Source: Lysobacterales bacterium (GTDB lineage: Bacteria; Pseudomonadota; Gammaproteobacteria; Xanthomonadales; SZUA-36). From it: 64,000 nucleotides of DNA. A program made the translations under genes and the position numbers. The notes beneath the pieces are model-generated. The model searched no databases and had not been told where the DNA came from. It saw nothing but the letters and a program-made list of their open reading frames with translations. Location: contig JAKITK010000004.1 of the NCBI GenBank assembly GCA_021648125.1, forward strand, positions 1 to 64,000. Direction: 5' to 3'. Position 1 is the first letter of the stretch. Every line of letters begins with the position of its first letter. Shown one piece after another: positions 53,791 to 62,389 of this stretch.

Positions 53791-54993
53791 TCATTTGCTT
53801 TCTCTGGAGGCTGGCATTTCTTTGATATACACATCATTTTTGGTATAAGGAATCTCGATACCTTCAGATTGGAAGAGCTTGTAGATATCCATATACAGAT
53901 AATGCATAAGACGACCGCGTAATTCCGGCTCGTCAATGAAACACATCATTTCAAAATCAATACCGGATGCTCCAAAGCCTCGCATCCGCACTACCGGCAG
54001 CGGAAACTTGACAATATGCTCAAGGTCTACCGCTACCGATTTCAGCAATTCACAGACCTTATCCACATCACTGCCATAGGCCACACTGACCTGTAGGCGA
54101 ATCCGCTCCTTCACCCAAGGACCACCGCTTTCATTGACGATGGTGGAGTTAGCAATAACGGCGTTTGGAATATTGACTTCAATATCATCCCGGGTAATAA
54201 GCCGGGTGGAGCGTAAGCCCACATGGGTAACCTTGCCGCGCTCACCGCTATCGAGGTTAATGTAATCGCCTATTTTATAGGGCGCATCGGCAACAATGGA
54301 AACCCCGGAGATTAAATTTGCCAGGGTATCTTTGGCCGCAAAACCCACAGCGATACCAACGATACCGGCCGATGCCAGCCAAGCGGTTGCATTAACACCC
54401 CAAGCCCCCAGCAGCAGATAGACAGATACCGCAACGATCAGCCCCTTCAGAACCATATTAAATAATGGAATGGTGCGTTCTTCAATCAGGTTGAAGTGGT
54501 TTTTAATATGACTAAGGAATTCAAGGAATAAGCTTACTGAACTCAAGCCGGCAAAGGTCCATGTGAGCACAATCATCGACATCAAAACAGTATCCAGGCG
54601 CAACTCCCACTGGTGGGGCAGCTGTAGTGCTGCAACCGCTATCATCAGGAATATCATTAGCACCGATACAAACACAGGACGGGTCAACAACTTGACCAAG
54701 CGGTTATCAATATCCGACTTGCTACGGGTAGCTAGTCGTTCCAAAATACTGGTAAAGCCCCATTGCACCAACTTGGCGAAGACAACCCCGGCCATCAATA
54801 ACAATAGCGCCAGAAGAGCAGGATAGTCTTGTAACAGCCCCCAAAATGGCTGTAAAAAATCCGGTACGAGTTGCTCAAGATTATTGAGCAACAAACTTCC
54901 ATCGGAAACTTGCTCAACTACTGCCTGTTCCGGTAGCGCAGCTTTCTCTGGCCCTGCTGTAGCTGCTTGCTTTGTTGTGACTGTTTCAACCAT
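53791..54993 (-). CDS. MscS-family mechanosensitive channel
   Basis: A 400-residue protein. Four hydrophobic segments precede the MscS core: the pore helix WLASAGIVGIAVGFAAKDTLANL, quoted by its ends WLASAGIVG and AAKDTLANL, then PYKIGDYINLDSGERGKVTHVGLRSTRL (the beta domain) and PNAVIANSTIVN. It opens on membrane tension and protects against hypo-osmotic shock. Length suggests a small MscS-like channel with one extra N-terminal helix. Confidence 0.92.
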   Translation of the reverse strand: MVETVTTKQAATAGPEKAALPEQAVVEQVSDGSLLLNNLEQLVPDFLQPFWGLLQDYPALLALLLLMAGVVFAKLVQWGFTSILERLATRSKSDIDNRLVKLLTRPVFVSVLMIFLMIAVAALQLPHQWELRLDTVLMSMIVLTWTFAGLSSVSLFLEFLSHIKNHFNLIEERTIPLFNMVLKGLIVAVSVYLLLGAWGVNATAWLASAGIVGIAVGFAAKDTLANLISGVSIVADAPYKIGDYINLDSGERGKVTHVGLRSTRLITRDDIEVNIPNAVIANSTIVNESGGPWVKERIRLQVSVAYGSDVDKVCELLKSVAVDLEHIVKFPLPVVRMRGFGASGIDFEMMCFIDEPELRGRLMHYLYMDIYKLFQSEGIEIPYTKNDVYIKEMPASRESK

Positions 54994-55183
54994 CTTCGAA
55001 CCTTATATACTCATCGAGTATTTGCATAGTAACAAACCTGGGGTAAATTGGAACCTTTGCAGTACTTGCACTGATATCGTATTGGTCACGATAAGCGTTG
55101 GACGCACTGTCCATATAACGCGTACCTAAGGCAGCAGCTTCCTTTTAGCGATTCTAAGCAAGAGCTAAAAATCTCAATTTATA

Positions 55184-55212
55184 TTGCATTTACCTAATAG
55201 AAATGGTATAAA
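55184..55212 (+). promoter_or_regulatory. Sigma-70 promoter of rpsB-tsf
   Basis: TTGCAT (55184-55189), a 17-base spacer and TATAAA (55207-55212), followed by TACGGGC, give a near-consensus promoter. Predicted start is near 55219, leaving a 240-base leader. Confidence 0.75.
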
Positions 55213-55227
55213 TACGGGCTGATTTTC

Positions 55228-55262
55228 ATATCCGTTTCCGACGCTGTCGGAACAACGAATAT
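55228..55262 (+). promoter_or_regulatory. Leader hairpin of rpsB mRNA
   Basis: ATATCCGT at 55228-55235 pairs with ACGAATAT at 55255-55262 (one G-U pair), and inside it TTCCGAC-GCT-GTCGGAA (55236-55252) is perfect. It lies near the 5' end of the predicted rpsB transcript, where gammaproteobacteria carry the S2-responsive structure. S2 binding is inferred by position and shape only. Confidence 0.55.
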
Positions 55263-55462
55263 CCAAATCAAATTCACACACGCTGCTGTTAAGTTCAGCC
55301 GGGTGCCTGCTGATGCAAAAGTCATCACAGTCGATTAGCAATAATCAGGCCGCAGGTAAGTTGGACAGGTAGTGTGGAAGTTTAACCCTGGATTCAGAAG
55401 CACTTAAACTGTGCCGGAAGACGGCTGTGCACGAATCCATTTTACTAAAGGAATTACAGATC

Positions 55463-56569
55463 ATGGCAAATGTAACCATGCGTCAACTGCTCGAAGCCGG
55501 TGTTCATTTCGGTCACCAGACTCGTTACTGGAACCCCAAAATGGCACCTTATATCTTTGGTGCCCGTGGCAAGATCCACATTATCAATCTTGAAAAAACC
55601 GTACCAATGCTGAACGATGCCATGGGCTTCATTAGTCGGTTGTCTGCACGGCGCGGTAATATTATGTTTGTTGGCACCAAGCGTGCTGCCGGTGCAACTA
55701 TTGCCGCCGAAGCACAGCGTTGCGGTATGCCTTATGTTTCACATCGCTGGTTGGGCGGCATGCTCACCAACTTCCGCACAATTCGCCAATCTGTTCGTCG
55801 CCTGAAAGCACTTGAAGAAATGCAGAAAGACGGCAGCATGGATAAGCTGGTTAAAAAAGAGATTTTGCAACTGACCCGCGAACAAGACAAGCTGGAACGC
55901 AGCCTCGGTGGTATCAAGGACATGAAAGGTCTTCCAGATGCACTATTCATTATCGATATCGGACATGAAGACATTGCGATTAAAGAAGCCAAAAAACTCG
56001 GTATTCCAGTCATTGCTGTAGTTGACACTAACTACAACCCAGAAGGTATCGACTACCCGATAGCAGGTAATGATGACGCCATCCGTGCCATCCGTATTTA
56101 TACAGAATTGGCGGCAGACTCCGTTCTCGAAGGGCGCGCTTCCATGCCACATATTGGTGATAGCACTGAAGAGTTCGTCGAACTGGACGCAGACGGTAAC
56201 CCGCTTGAGAAAAAAGCAGCCGCTAAACCGGCTAAAAAAGTCAGCAAAAAAACTGCTGTGAAGAAAGCCGCTAAGGCTCCAGCTGAAGAAGCGCCTGCTG
56301 AAGCAAGCCCTACTGAAGAAGCTGCTACTAAAGAAGCTCCTGCCGCCGATAAAACACCTGCTGAAAAAGCGCCTGCTGAAAAAGCTCAGGCCGAAGAAGC
56401 TCAGGCCGAAGAAGCTCAGGCCGAAGAAGCTCAAGCTAATACAACCAGCGAAGTTAAAGCGGAAGCTACAGAAGAAGTAGCAACCGAGGTCGAGGCAACA
56501 AAGCCTGCGGCTAAGAAAAAAACCAGTAAGAAAAAAGCGGCTAAAAAAATCGCTAAAAAAGACGACTAA
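55463..56569 (+). CDS. rpsB: Ribosomal protein S2 with long Ala/Lys/Glu tail
   Basis: A 368-residue S2. The core (about residues 1-247) is normal: [34 protein letters not shown], and [24 protein letters not shown] by its ends. Family length is about 240-250, so about 120 residues are extra. The tail is low complexity and highly charged, with [14 protein letters not shown]-type basic blocks flanking an acidic centre that includes three exact 15-base repeats encoding AQAEE (56384-56428). ATG 55463 is chosen with AAAGGA upstream. S2 binds the 30S platform and S1. Confidence 0.96.
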   Translation: MANVTMRQLLEAGVHFGHQTRYWNPKMAPYIFGARGKIHIINLEKTVPMLNDAMGFISRLSARRGNIMFVGTKRAAGATIAAEAQRCGMPYVSHRWLGGMLTNFRTIRQSVRRLKALEEMQKDGSMDKLVKKEILQLTREQDKLERSLGGIKDMKGLPDALFIIDIGHEDIAIKEAKKLGIPVIAVVDTNYNPEGIDYPIAGNDDAIRAIRIYTELAADSVLEGRASMPHIGDSTEEFVELDADGNPLEKKAAAKPAKKVSKKTAVKKAAKAPAEEAPAEASPTEEAATKEAPAADKTPAEKAPAEKAQAEEAQAEEAQAEEAQANTTSEVKAEATEEVATEVEATKPAAKKKTSKKKAAKKIAKKDD

Positions 56570-56574
56570 TATTG

Positions 56575-56596
56575 ACCGGCAGCTAAGTCTGCCGGT
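56575..56596 (+). other. Hairpin between rpsB and tsf
   Basis: ACCGGCAG (56575-56582) pairs perfectly with CTGCCGGT (56589-56596) across a six-base loop, six bases after the rpsB stop. No T run follows, so it is an attenuating or mRNA-stabilising hairpin rather than a full terminator. A partial terminator in the same gap is known from E. coli. Confidence 0.6.
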
Positions 56597-56667
56597 TCGT
56601 CGAGCGAGTTAAATTTTAATGACAACTGGCCTTTGACTCAAAGGCCTATAACAAATGAGGTATCGTT

Positions 56668-57546
56668 ATGGCAATTACTGCTGCAATGGTTAAAGACCTA
56701 CGCGAACGCACAGGCGCAGGCATGATGGAATGTAAAAAAGCACTGGTCGCTGCCGATGGCAGTATAGATACAGCAATCGAGAACATGCGTAAAGCCGGCA
56801 TGGCTAAGGCTGATAAAAAAGCCAGCCGTGTTGCCGCAGAAGGCCTGGTTGTTGTGGCACAAAGCTCAGACAACAAAAAAGCGGTGCTTGTAGAGATTAA
56901 CAGCGAAACCGACTTTGCCGCTAAAGATGATAATTTTACCGGTTTTGTCCGTAGAGTCGCTGATGTTGCCTTGGCAGCTAACCCAAATAGTGTTGAAGAG
57001 CTGCTGGCTGCGGAATACGCAGACGGCGAAACAGTTGAAATAGCACGCCAGGCACTAATTTCAAAAATTGGTGAGAATATTCAAGTTCGGCGTTTTGAAC
57101 GGATCAATACAGACGGCGTAGTAGGAGCTTATATCCACGGCGGTCGTATCGGTGTACTGGTAGAACTACAGGGTGGCAATAGTGAATTAGCTAAAGATAT
57201 TGCCATGCATGTTGCTGCTATCAACCCGCAATTTGTTAGTGCCGAGCAGGTACCCGCTGAAGTACTTGAGAAGGAAAAAGCCATTCTCATCGCCCAGGCT
57301 GAAGACTCCGGTAAGCCAGCTGATATAATCGAAAAAATGGTTGTCGGTCGGATTCGCAAATTCCTCGCAGAAATCACCCTGTTGGGGCAGGCATTTGTGA
57401 AAGACTCTGAAATTACTGTAGAAAAATTACTACATAAACACGAAGCCAGCGTTATAAGATATACCCGACTGGCCGTGGGTGAAGGTATCGAGAAGAAAGA
57501 AGATAACTTTGCTGAAGAAGTTATGCAGCAAGTCAAGGGAGCATAA
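56668..57546 (+). CDS. tsf: Elongation factor Ts
   Basis: A 292-residue nucleotide exchange factor for EF-Tu. [19 protein letters not shown] at the start and [16 protein letters not shown] in the core are the two signature regions; [11 protein letters not shown] and the C-terminal module follow in standard order. AATGAGGT lies before the ATG. Second gene of the rpsB-tsf-pyrH unit. Confidence 0.97.
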   Translation: MAITAAMVKDLRERTGAGMMECKKALVAADGSIDTAIENMRKAGMAKADKKASRVAAEGLVVVAQSSDNKKAVLVEINSETDFAAKDDNFTGFVRRVADVALAANPNSVEELLAAEYADGETVEIARQALISKIGENIQVRRFERINTDGVVGAYIHGGRIGVLVELQGGNSELAKDIAMHVAAINPQFVSAEQVPAEVLEKEKAILIAQAEDSGKPADIIEKMVVGRIRKFLAEITLLGQAFVKDSEITVEKLLHKHEASVIRYTRLAVGEGIEKKEDNFAEEVMQQVKGA

Positions 57547-57549
57547 GCT

Positions 57550-58269
57550 GTGGCTAAAGCTGCCTATCAGCGGATTCTACTCAAACTCAGCGGTGAAGCA
57601 TTGCTGGGTAATGAGAGTTACGGGATAGACCCCGTGATTATTTCCCGGATCGCAGAAGAGGTCCGGGAAATACTTGAAACTGGTGTTCAGGTAGCCATTG
57701 TTATTGGTGGTGGCAATATTTTCAGAGGCGCCGGCTTGGCAGCCTCCGGTATCGACCGGGTAACCGGCGACCATATGGGCATGCTGGCCACAGTCATCAA
57801 TTCACTAGCCCTACAAGACGCACTGGAACGAGTTGGTGTTTCTGCACGAGTTATGTCTGCCATTTCCATCAACGATGTTTGCGAAGACTATATTCGCCGC
57901 CGGGCAATTCGCCACTTGGAAAAAGGTCGGGTGGTGATTGTAGCTGCCGGCACCGGCAATCCATTCTTCACTACCGATTCGGCAGCCGCATTGCGCGCCA
58001 TAGAAATAGGTGCTGATCTGGTTATCAAAGCAACCAAAGTTGATGGTATTTATTCTGCCGATCCGGTGACTCACCCCGATGCCATTCGCTACGATCAGAT
58101 CAGTTACGACCAGGTTATTGCAGATAAGCTTGCCGTCATGGACACCAATGCAATTGTTCTTTGTCGCGATCAAAATATGCCTATCAGGGTATTTAATATG
58201 TTTGCTGAAGGCCACCTCCTGCGCCTGGTTTGTGGCGAAGCCATTGGCACCTTAGTTAATAAGGACTGA
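57550..58269 (+). CDS. pyrH: UMP kinase PyrH
   Basis: A 239-residue amino-acid-kinase-fold enzyme that phosphorylates [52 protein letters not shown] (ends quoted: [13 protein letters not shown] and [11 protein letters not shown]) and [19 protein letters not shown] are diagnostic. The start is GTG 57550, three bases after tsf. GTG may keep its translation below that of tsf. Confidence 0.97.
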   Translation: MAKAAYQRILLKLSGEALLGNESYGIDPVIISRIAEEVREILETGVQVAIVIGGGNIFRGAGLAASGIDRVTGDHMGMLATVINSLALQDALERVGVSARVMSAISINDVCEDYIRRRAIRHLEKGRVVIVAAGTGNPFFTTDSAAALRAIEIGADLVIKATKVDGIYSADPVTHPDAIRYDQISYDQVIADKLAVMDTNAIVLCRDQNMPIRVFNMFAEGHLLRLVCGEAIGTLVNKD

Positions 58270-58473
58270 TTCCAGCGCAGAATATAGCCCTATTTCTGCT
58301 ACAATCTGTCATAAATCCGTGCTTTAATTGTACGGGCAATTGTATAAGCTACTTATAATCTCATTGGCTGGTATCGGATATGGTCTGCGCCTGAGTTAAT
58401 AACTAAGTAAAAAACTGAGCAAAAACACTGGCAAGCAGCCTAAACCAACCACCAGACTGACAGAGACTTCAAC

Positions 58474-59031
58474 ATGATTAACGATATCATTAAAGACGCT
58501 AAAACCCGCATGGGTAAAAGCATCGAAACCCTGCGCCAGACACTGGCTAAAGTTCGCACCGGTCGCGCGCACCCCAGTTTGCTGGAGCATGTTACGGTTG
58601 AATATTATGGCTCCGAAGTGCCCTTGAGCCAGGTGTCCAATATTATTGTTGAAGACGCCCGTATGCTGAGCTTAATTCCCTGGGAAAAATCCATGGTTGG
58701 GCCGATTGAAAAAGCCATAATGAAATCCGATTTGGGGCTGAACCCGGCAACTTCAGGAACTAATATTCGCATTCCCTTACCGGCACTCACCGAAGAGCGT
58801 CGACGCGAACTCGGGAAAGTTGTCCACAACGACGGCGAAAACTGCAAAATCGCTATCCGTAATATCCGCCGCGATGCGAATCATCATATTAAAGACCTGC
58901 TCAAATCAAAGGATATATCCGAAGATGAAGAACGCCGCGCGGAAACCCAAGTGCAAGCGGTAACTGATGAGTTTGTTGCTCAGGTCGATAAAATTGTTTC
59001 GGTTAAAGAAAAAGAGTTACTGGAAATCTAG
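58474..59031 (+). CDS. frr: Ribosome recycling factor
   Basis: A 185-residue tRNA-mimicking factor that splits post-termination ribosomes with [23 protein letters not shown] near residue 30, [24 protein letters not shown] in the middle (ends quoted: [13 protein letters not shown]) and [15 protein letters not shown] at the end are standard. About 200 bases separate it from pyrH; a TATAAT at 58354-58359 may be a -10, but the best -35 is 20 bases away. Confidence 0.97.
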   Translation: MINDIIKDAKTRMGKSIETLRQTLAKVRTGRAHPSLLEHVTVEYYGSEVPLSQVSNIIVEDARMLSLIPWEKSMVGPIEKAIMKSDLGLNPATSGTNIRIPLPALTEERRRELGKVVHNDGENCKIAIRNIRRDANHHIKDLLKSKDISEDEERRAETQVQAVTDEFVAQVDKIVSVKEKELLEI

Positions 59032-59060
59032 CTTGTTGCAGATTTTAATTTAAACAAAAA

Positions 59061-59816
59061 ATGAATAATATATCAATGCATAACAATAGCCTACCTCAGC
59101 ATCTAGCCATTATTATGGATGGCAATGGTCGCTGGGCAGCCCGTCAGGGGCAACCCAGAGGACTTGGCCACCGCGCAGGTCGTAAAGCACTGCGGGAAAT
59201 TGTTGAGCATGTTTCAGGACTGGGTATTCCGATACTGACTGTGTTCGCCTTCAGTAGTGAAAACTGGCAACGGCCCACTGCCGAGGTACAACTATTGCTG
59301 GAGCTTTTCAAGCGAGCACTGAACCGCGAAGTTCGAGAATTGCATACGAATAATATTGGAATTCGTTTTATTGGCGATCGTTCACGCTTCAGCACTAAAC
59401 TCCAGAATAAAATGCGCGAAGCTGAACTTCTAACCGCGAACAATGACAGCTTGCAATTAAACATCGCCGTAAATTACGGTGGACGCTGGGATATCACTCA
59501 GGCAGCGCGGCAACTGGCACTGAAAGTTGCTACAGGCGAGCTTCAGCCGGAACAAATTGACGAGGCTGCTTTTTCAAAAGAAATATCACTGGCTGATGGG
59601 ACTGCCCCGGATTTACTCATTCGTACCGGTGGCGAACAACGCATCAGCAATTTCCTGCTCTGGCAACTGGCCTATTGTGAGATTTATTTCACAGATACCT
59701 TATGGCCGGACTTTAATGCGGAAAACCTGAATTTGGCACTGCTGGAATACAGTCGCAGGCAACGGCGTTTTGGTAGCACCCCGCTGCAGGCCGCTGAACG
59801 GGCACAGAGTGTTTAA
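59061..59816 (+). CDS. uppS: Undecaprenyl diphosphate synthase
   Basis: A 251-residue cis-prenyltransferase that makes the C55 lipid carrier for peptidoglycan and surface glycans. HLAIIMDGNGRWAARQG is the first signature; AFSSENWQRP and DLLIRTGGEQRISNFLLWQLAYCEIYF (by its ends DLLIRTGGEQRIS and LAYCEIYF) follow. Six codons precede the family start, so ATG 59076 (MHNNS) may be used. Overlaps cdsA by eight bases. Confidence 0.97.
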   Translation: MNNISMHNNSLPQHLAIIMDGNGRWAARQGQPRGLGHRAGRKALREIVEHVSGLGIPILTVFAFSSENWQRPTAEVQLLLELFKRALNREVRELHTNNIGIRFIGDRSRFSTKLQNKMREAELLTANNDSLQLNIAVNYGGRWDITQAARQLALKVATGELQPEQIDEAAFSKEISLADGTAPDLLIRTGGEQRISNFLLWQLAYCEIYFTDTLWPDFNAENLNLALLEYSRRQRRFGSTPLQAAERAQSV

Positions 59817-60669
59817 GACCAGGGTTATTACTGCACTGGTTTTATTGCCGGTTTTTCTTTTTTTATTGTTCGGGCTTTCGGCACAAGCCTTTTCCCTGTT
59901 TTTCGGCGTGCTCATGCTGATAGGTGGCTGGGAATATTCGCGCCTGTGTGGCCTCGTTTCCGCCCCACGCCGTCTACTCTACCTATCCATCCTAGTAATA
60001 TTACTGGTTTACTTGGCAAGCCATAATGGCAACAACCCGCTGACTGGGCTGGCTAACGGGATCAGCCTTAATCCTGACCTCAATTACTTCTTTATGGGCT
60101 TCTGGTTATTAGCTTTAGTTCGCTTGCTCGGCTGGCAACCACCGGTTAAAGACTCCAGCCCAAGCCTGGCCAATATCAGCATTAATACCACCCTTAGCAT
60201 TTTTCTGCTGGCCGGGGCCTGGTATGCCATTAGCCGGCTACGCTTTCTTGAAATGGGTGAATGGTGGGTATTATCCTTATTTCTCATCGTCTGGGCAGCT
60301 GATGTAGGTGCATACCTCTGCGGCAAACAATTCGGGAACAGCCGACTTGTACCCCTTATTAGCCCTGGAAAAACCCGCGCCGGCGTCTACGGCGGGGTAA
60401 TTCTATCCCTGTTGATCGGCTGGCTGTTTATTCAGTTGGCACCCGTTCATGTTGCTACAATGCCCGTTTACCTACTAGGAGTATTGGCTCTCAGCCTGAT
60501 TTCAGTGGTTGGAGACCTTTATGTGAGCATGCATAAACGCAGCACGGGCATCAAAGACAGCGGCCATCTATTCCCCGGCCACGGCGGTATTCTCGACCGG
60601 CTTGACAGTACTATTGCTACCGCTCCTTTCTATTTGGCCTTGTTGGCTTGTCTACCGCAACCCCCTTAA
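59809..60669 (+). CDS. cdsA: Phosphatidate cytidylyltransferase CdsA
   Basis: A 286-residue polytopic enzyme that makes CDP-diacylglycerol. The signature SVVGDLYVSMHKRSTGIKDS then GHLFPGHGGILDRLDS is near the C-terminus; eight or so hydrophobic segments precede it. I chose GTG 59809 (VFKTRVITALVLL) because the family's N-terminal helix starts there, overlapping the uppS stop; the frame is open 13 codons further up. dxr, which normally follows, is absent here. Confidence 0.95.
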   Translation: MFKTRVITALVLLPVFLFLLFGLSAQAFSLFFGVLMLIGGWEYSRLCGLVSAPRRLLYLSILVILLVYLASHNGNNPLTGLANGISLNPDLNYFFMGFWLLALVRLLGWQPPVKDSSPSLANISINTTLSIFLLAGAWYAISRLRFLEMGEWWVLSLFLIVWAADVGAYLCGKQFGNSRLVPLISPGKTRAGVYGGVILSLLIGWLFIQLAPVHVATMPVYLLGVLALSLISVVGDLYVSMHKRSTGIKDSGHLFPGHGGILDRLDSTIATAPFYLALLACLPQPP

Positions 60670-60682
60670 AATACTGACATAA

Positions 60683-60865
60683 GGGCGCCTCTATTAATTC
60701 AATGAACGCGTATCTTGAGATTCAAAACCCGCCGCGTCGCTGTCGCCTAAAGCGCCTACTTTTGGTGTAAAACTTGTCAATAGCGAGCTATTAACTGTAT
60801 TTCAGGCCTTGAATCAACAAATTTTGGATCTCAATCTGACACATCCAGAATTAATAGAGGCGCCC
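60683..60865. mobile_element. 183-bp inverted-repeat (MITE-like) element
   Basis: GGGCGCCTCTATTAATTC (60683-60700) and its perfect 18-base reverse complement (60848-60865) bound the element. ATAA occurs directly outside both ends (60679-60682 and 60866-60869), a possible 4-bp target duplication. No frame fits a transposase. It fills the gap between cdsA and rseP, where dxr is usually found. The four-base duplication could be chance; the inverted repeats are not. Confidence 0.75.
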
Positions 60866-60971
60866 ATAAAACAATTCTCATAATTAATTGCGGTATTAAC
60901 ATAAAAACCCTGTAAAATACAAAATCGGAATAGTGAGCGCCGCGAGTGTTCCTGTGCCATATTTTTCAGTG

Positions 60972-62354
60972 ATGGATGTTATGACAGACTTTTTTGGCTC
61001 AATAATCTGGTTGATCGTCGCCCTTGGGGTATTGGTCACCTTCCACGAATTCGGACACTATTGGGTGGCCCGAAAAATGGGAGTGAAGGTTTTGCGCTTT
61101 TCTGTCGGCTTCGGCAAGATATTGTGGCGACGAACAGATAAACACGGCACTGAGTTTGTGATTGCTGCATTGCCGCTTGGCGGTTATGTCAAATTCCTCG
61201 ATGAACGCGAATCAGATGTCTCAACCCCAGATCAGGCTTTCGCCTTTAACCGCAAATCTGTGGGCCAAAAAATTGCTATCGTTGCCGCCGGCCCAATTTT
61301 CAACCTGATCCTGGCGGTTGTGGCGTTCTGGGTCATGTTTATGGTAGGCATTCCCGAATTACGCCCAGTAATGGGCCAGGTAGATGGGGTGGCTGCCACC
61401 GCTGGAATTCAACCCGGTGATACCTTTGTCAGTGTAGATGGTGAGCCAACACTCACTCTTTCACACACACGCCTTGCCCTAATCGGCCCAGCGCTTGACC
61501 GTAGCGATATCCCGGTGGTTGTCATGAACGCCAACGGTATTGAGTCCACACATATTCTCCCCCTCAGTCGGCTGGATGACAACTTTGAGGAAGAACACCT
61601 GTTGACCGGTATTGGCCTTACCCCCTGGGTTCCACAGCGAGACGCTGTGATTGATCAAGTAAGTCCTAATTCGCCGGCTGCATTGGCCGGACTAAGAAAA
61701 AATGATGAGATCATAAGCATTGCGGGCCAAGCAGTAACTGACTGGGGTTATATTGGCCCATTGATCGCCCGGCATGGCTCTGCTGATAAGGATTTGGTTA
61801 TCGAGATCCGTCGCGATAGTCAGTCCCAACAATTACTTTTAAAACCCATTTTGTCGACAGATACCGGTCAGAAAAGACTAATCATCGGCATTTCTGCGGC
61901 TCCTCTTGATGCCAAGCAAAGACAGCATTTGGAACATATCTGGATGCAATTACGCTACCCACCGGTTGAGGCTCTCGGCCGGGCAGTTAATGAAACCTGG
62001 CGTTTGACCACGGTAACCCTGGGCATGCTCGGTAGAATGATCACCGGAACAGCCTCATTAAAAAACATATCCGGGCCCATTACAATTGCTAAGGCAGCAA
62101 ATCAGTCGGCTAAGATGGGCGTGAGTTCATTTCTATTTTTTCTTGGACTTATCAGCCTAAGCCTCGGCATTCTTAACCTGTTGCCAATACCCGTTCTGGA
62201 TGGTGGCCATCTGATGTATTACCTGGTTGAAATAATAAAAGGAAGTCCGGTTTCGGAACAAACCCAAGTAGCCGGTCAATACTTCGGCCTGCTCATTCTC
62301 GCCGGCTTAATGAGTTTGGCCTTTTTTAACGATATTTTACGGCTGTTCAATTAA
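60972..62354 (+). CDS. rseP: Site-2 protease RseP
   Basis: A 460-residue intramembrane zinc protease that cuts RseA-type anti-sigma factors and remnant signal peptides. The HExxH site is TFHEFGHYW in helix 1; the third metal ligand region is NLLPIPVLDGGHL in the last helices. Two PDZ domains lie between (around AATAGIQPGDTFVSVDG and PAALAGLRKNDEIISIAG). ATG 60972 or 60981 is the likely start; the longer GTG frame at 60933 adds non-conserved residues. Upstream of bamA as usual. Confidence 0.95.
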   Translation: MDVMTDFFGSIIWLIVALGVLVTFHEFGHYWVARKMGVKVLRFSVGFGKILWRRTDKHGTEFVIAALPLGGYVKFLDERESDVSTPDQAFAFNRKSVGQKIAIVAAGPIFNLILAVVAFWVMFMVGIPELRPVMGQVDGVAATAGIQPGDTFVSVDGEPTLTLSHTRLALIGPALDRSDIPVVVMNANGIESTHILPLSRLDDNFEEEHLLTGIGLTPWVPQRDAVIDQVSPNSPAALAGLRKNDEIISIAGQAVTDWGYIGPLIARHGSADKDLVIEIRRDSQSQQLLLKPILSTDTGQKRLIIGISAAPLDAKQRQHLEHIWMQLRYPPVEALGRAVNETWRLTTVTLGMLGRMITGTASLKNISGPITIAKAANQSAKMGVSSFLFFLGLISLSLGILNLLPIPVLDGGHLMYYLVEIIKGSPVSEQTQVAGQYFGLLILAGLMSLAFFNDILRLFN

Positions 62355-62389
62355 ACTGCCTCATGATTCTGTCCTGATATATAAATAAT

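Larger units (their letters stand above)
54994..55462. other. rpsB upstream region and leader
   Basis: A gene-free stretch of 469 bases between the divergent mscS and rpsB. Contains the strong rpsB promoter and a leader of about 240 bases with a conserved-looking hairpin (separate entries). No small frame with a ribosome site stands out. The long leader fits known S2 autoregulation of rpsB-tsf. Confidence 0.6.
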
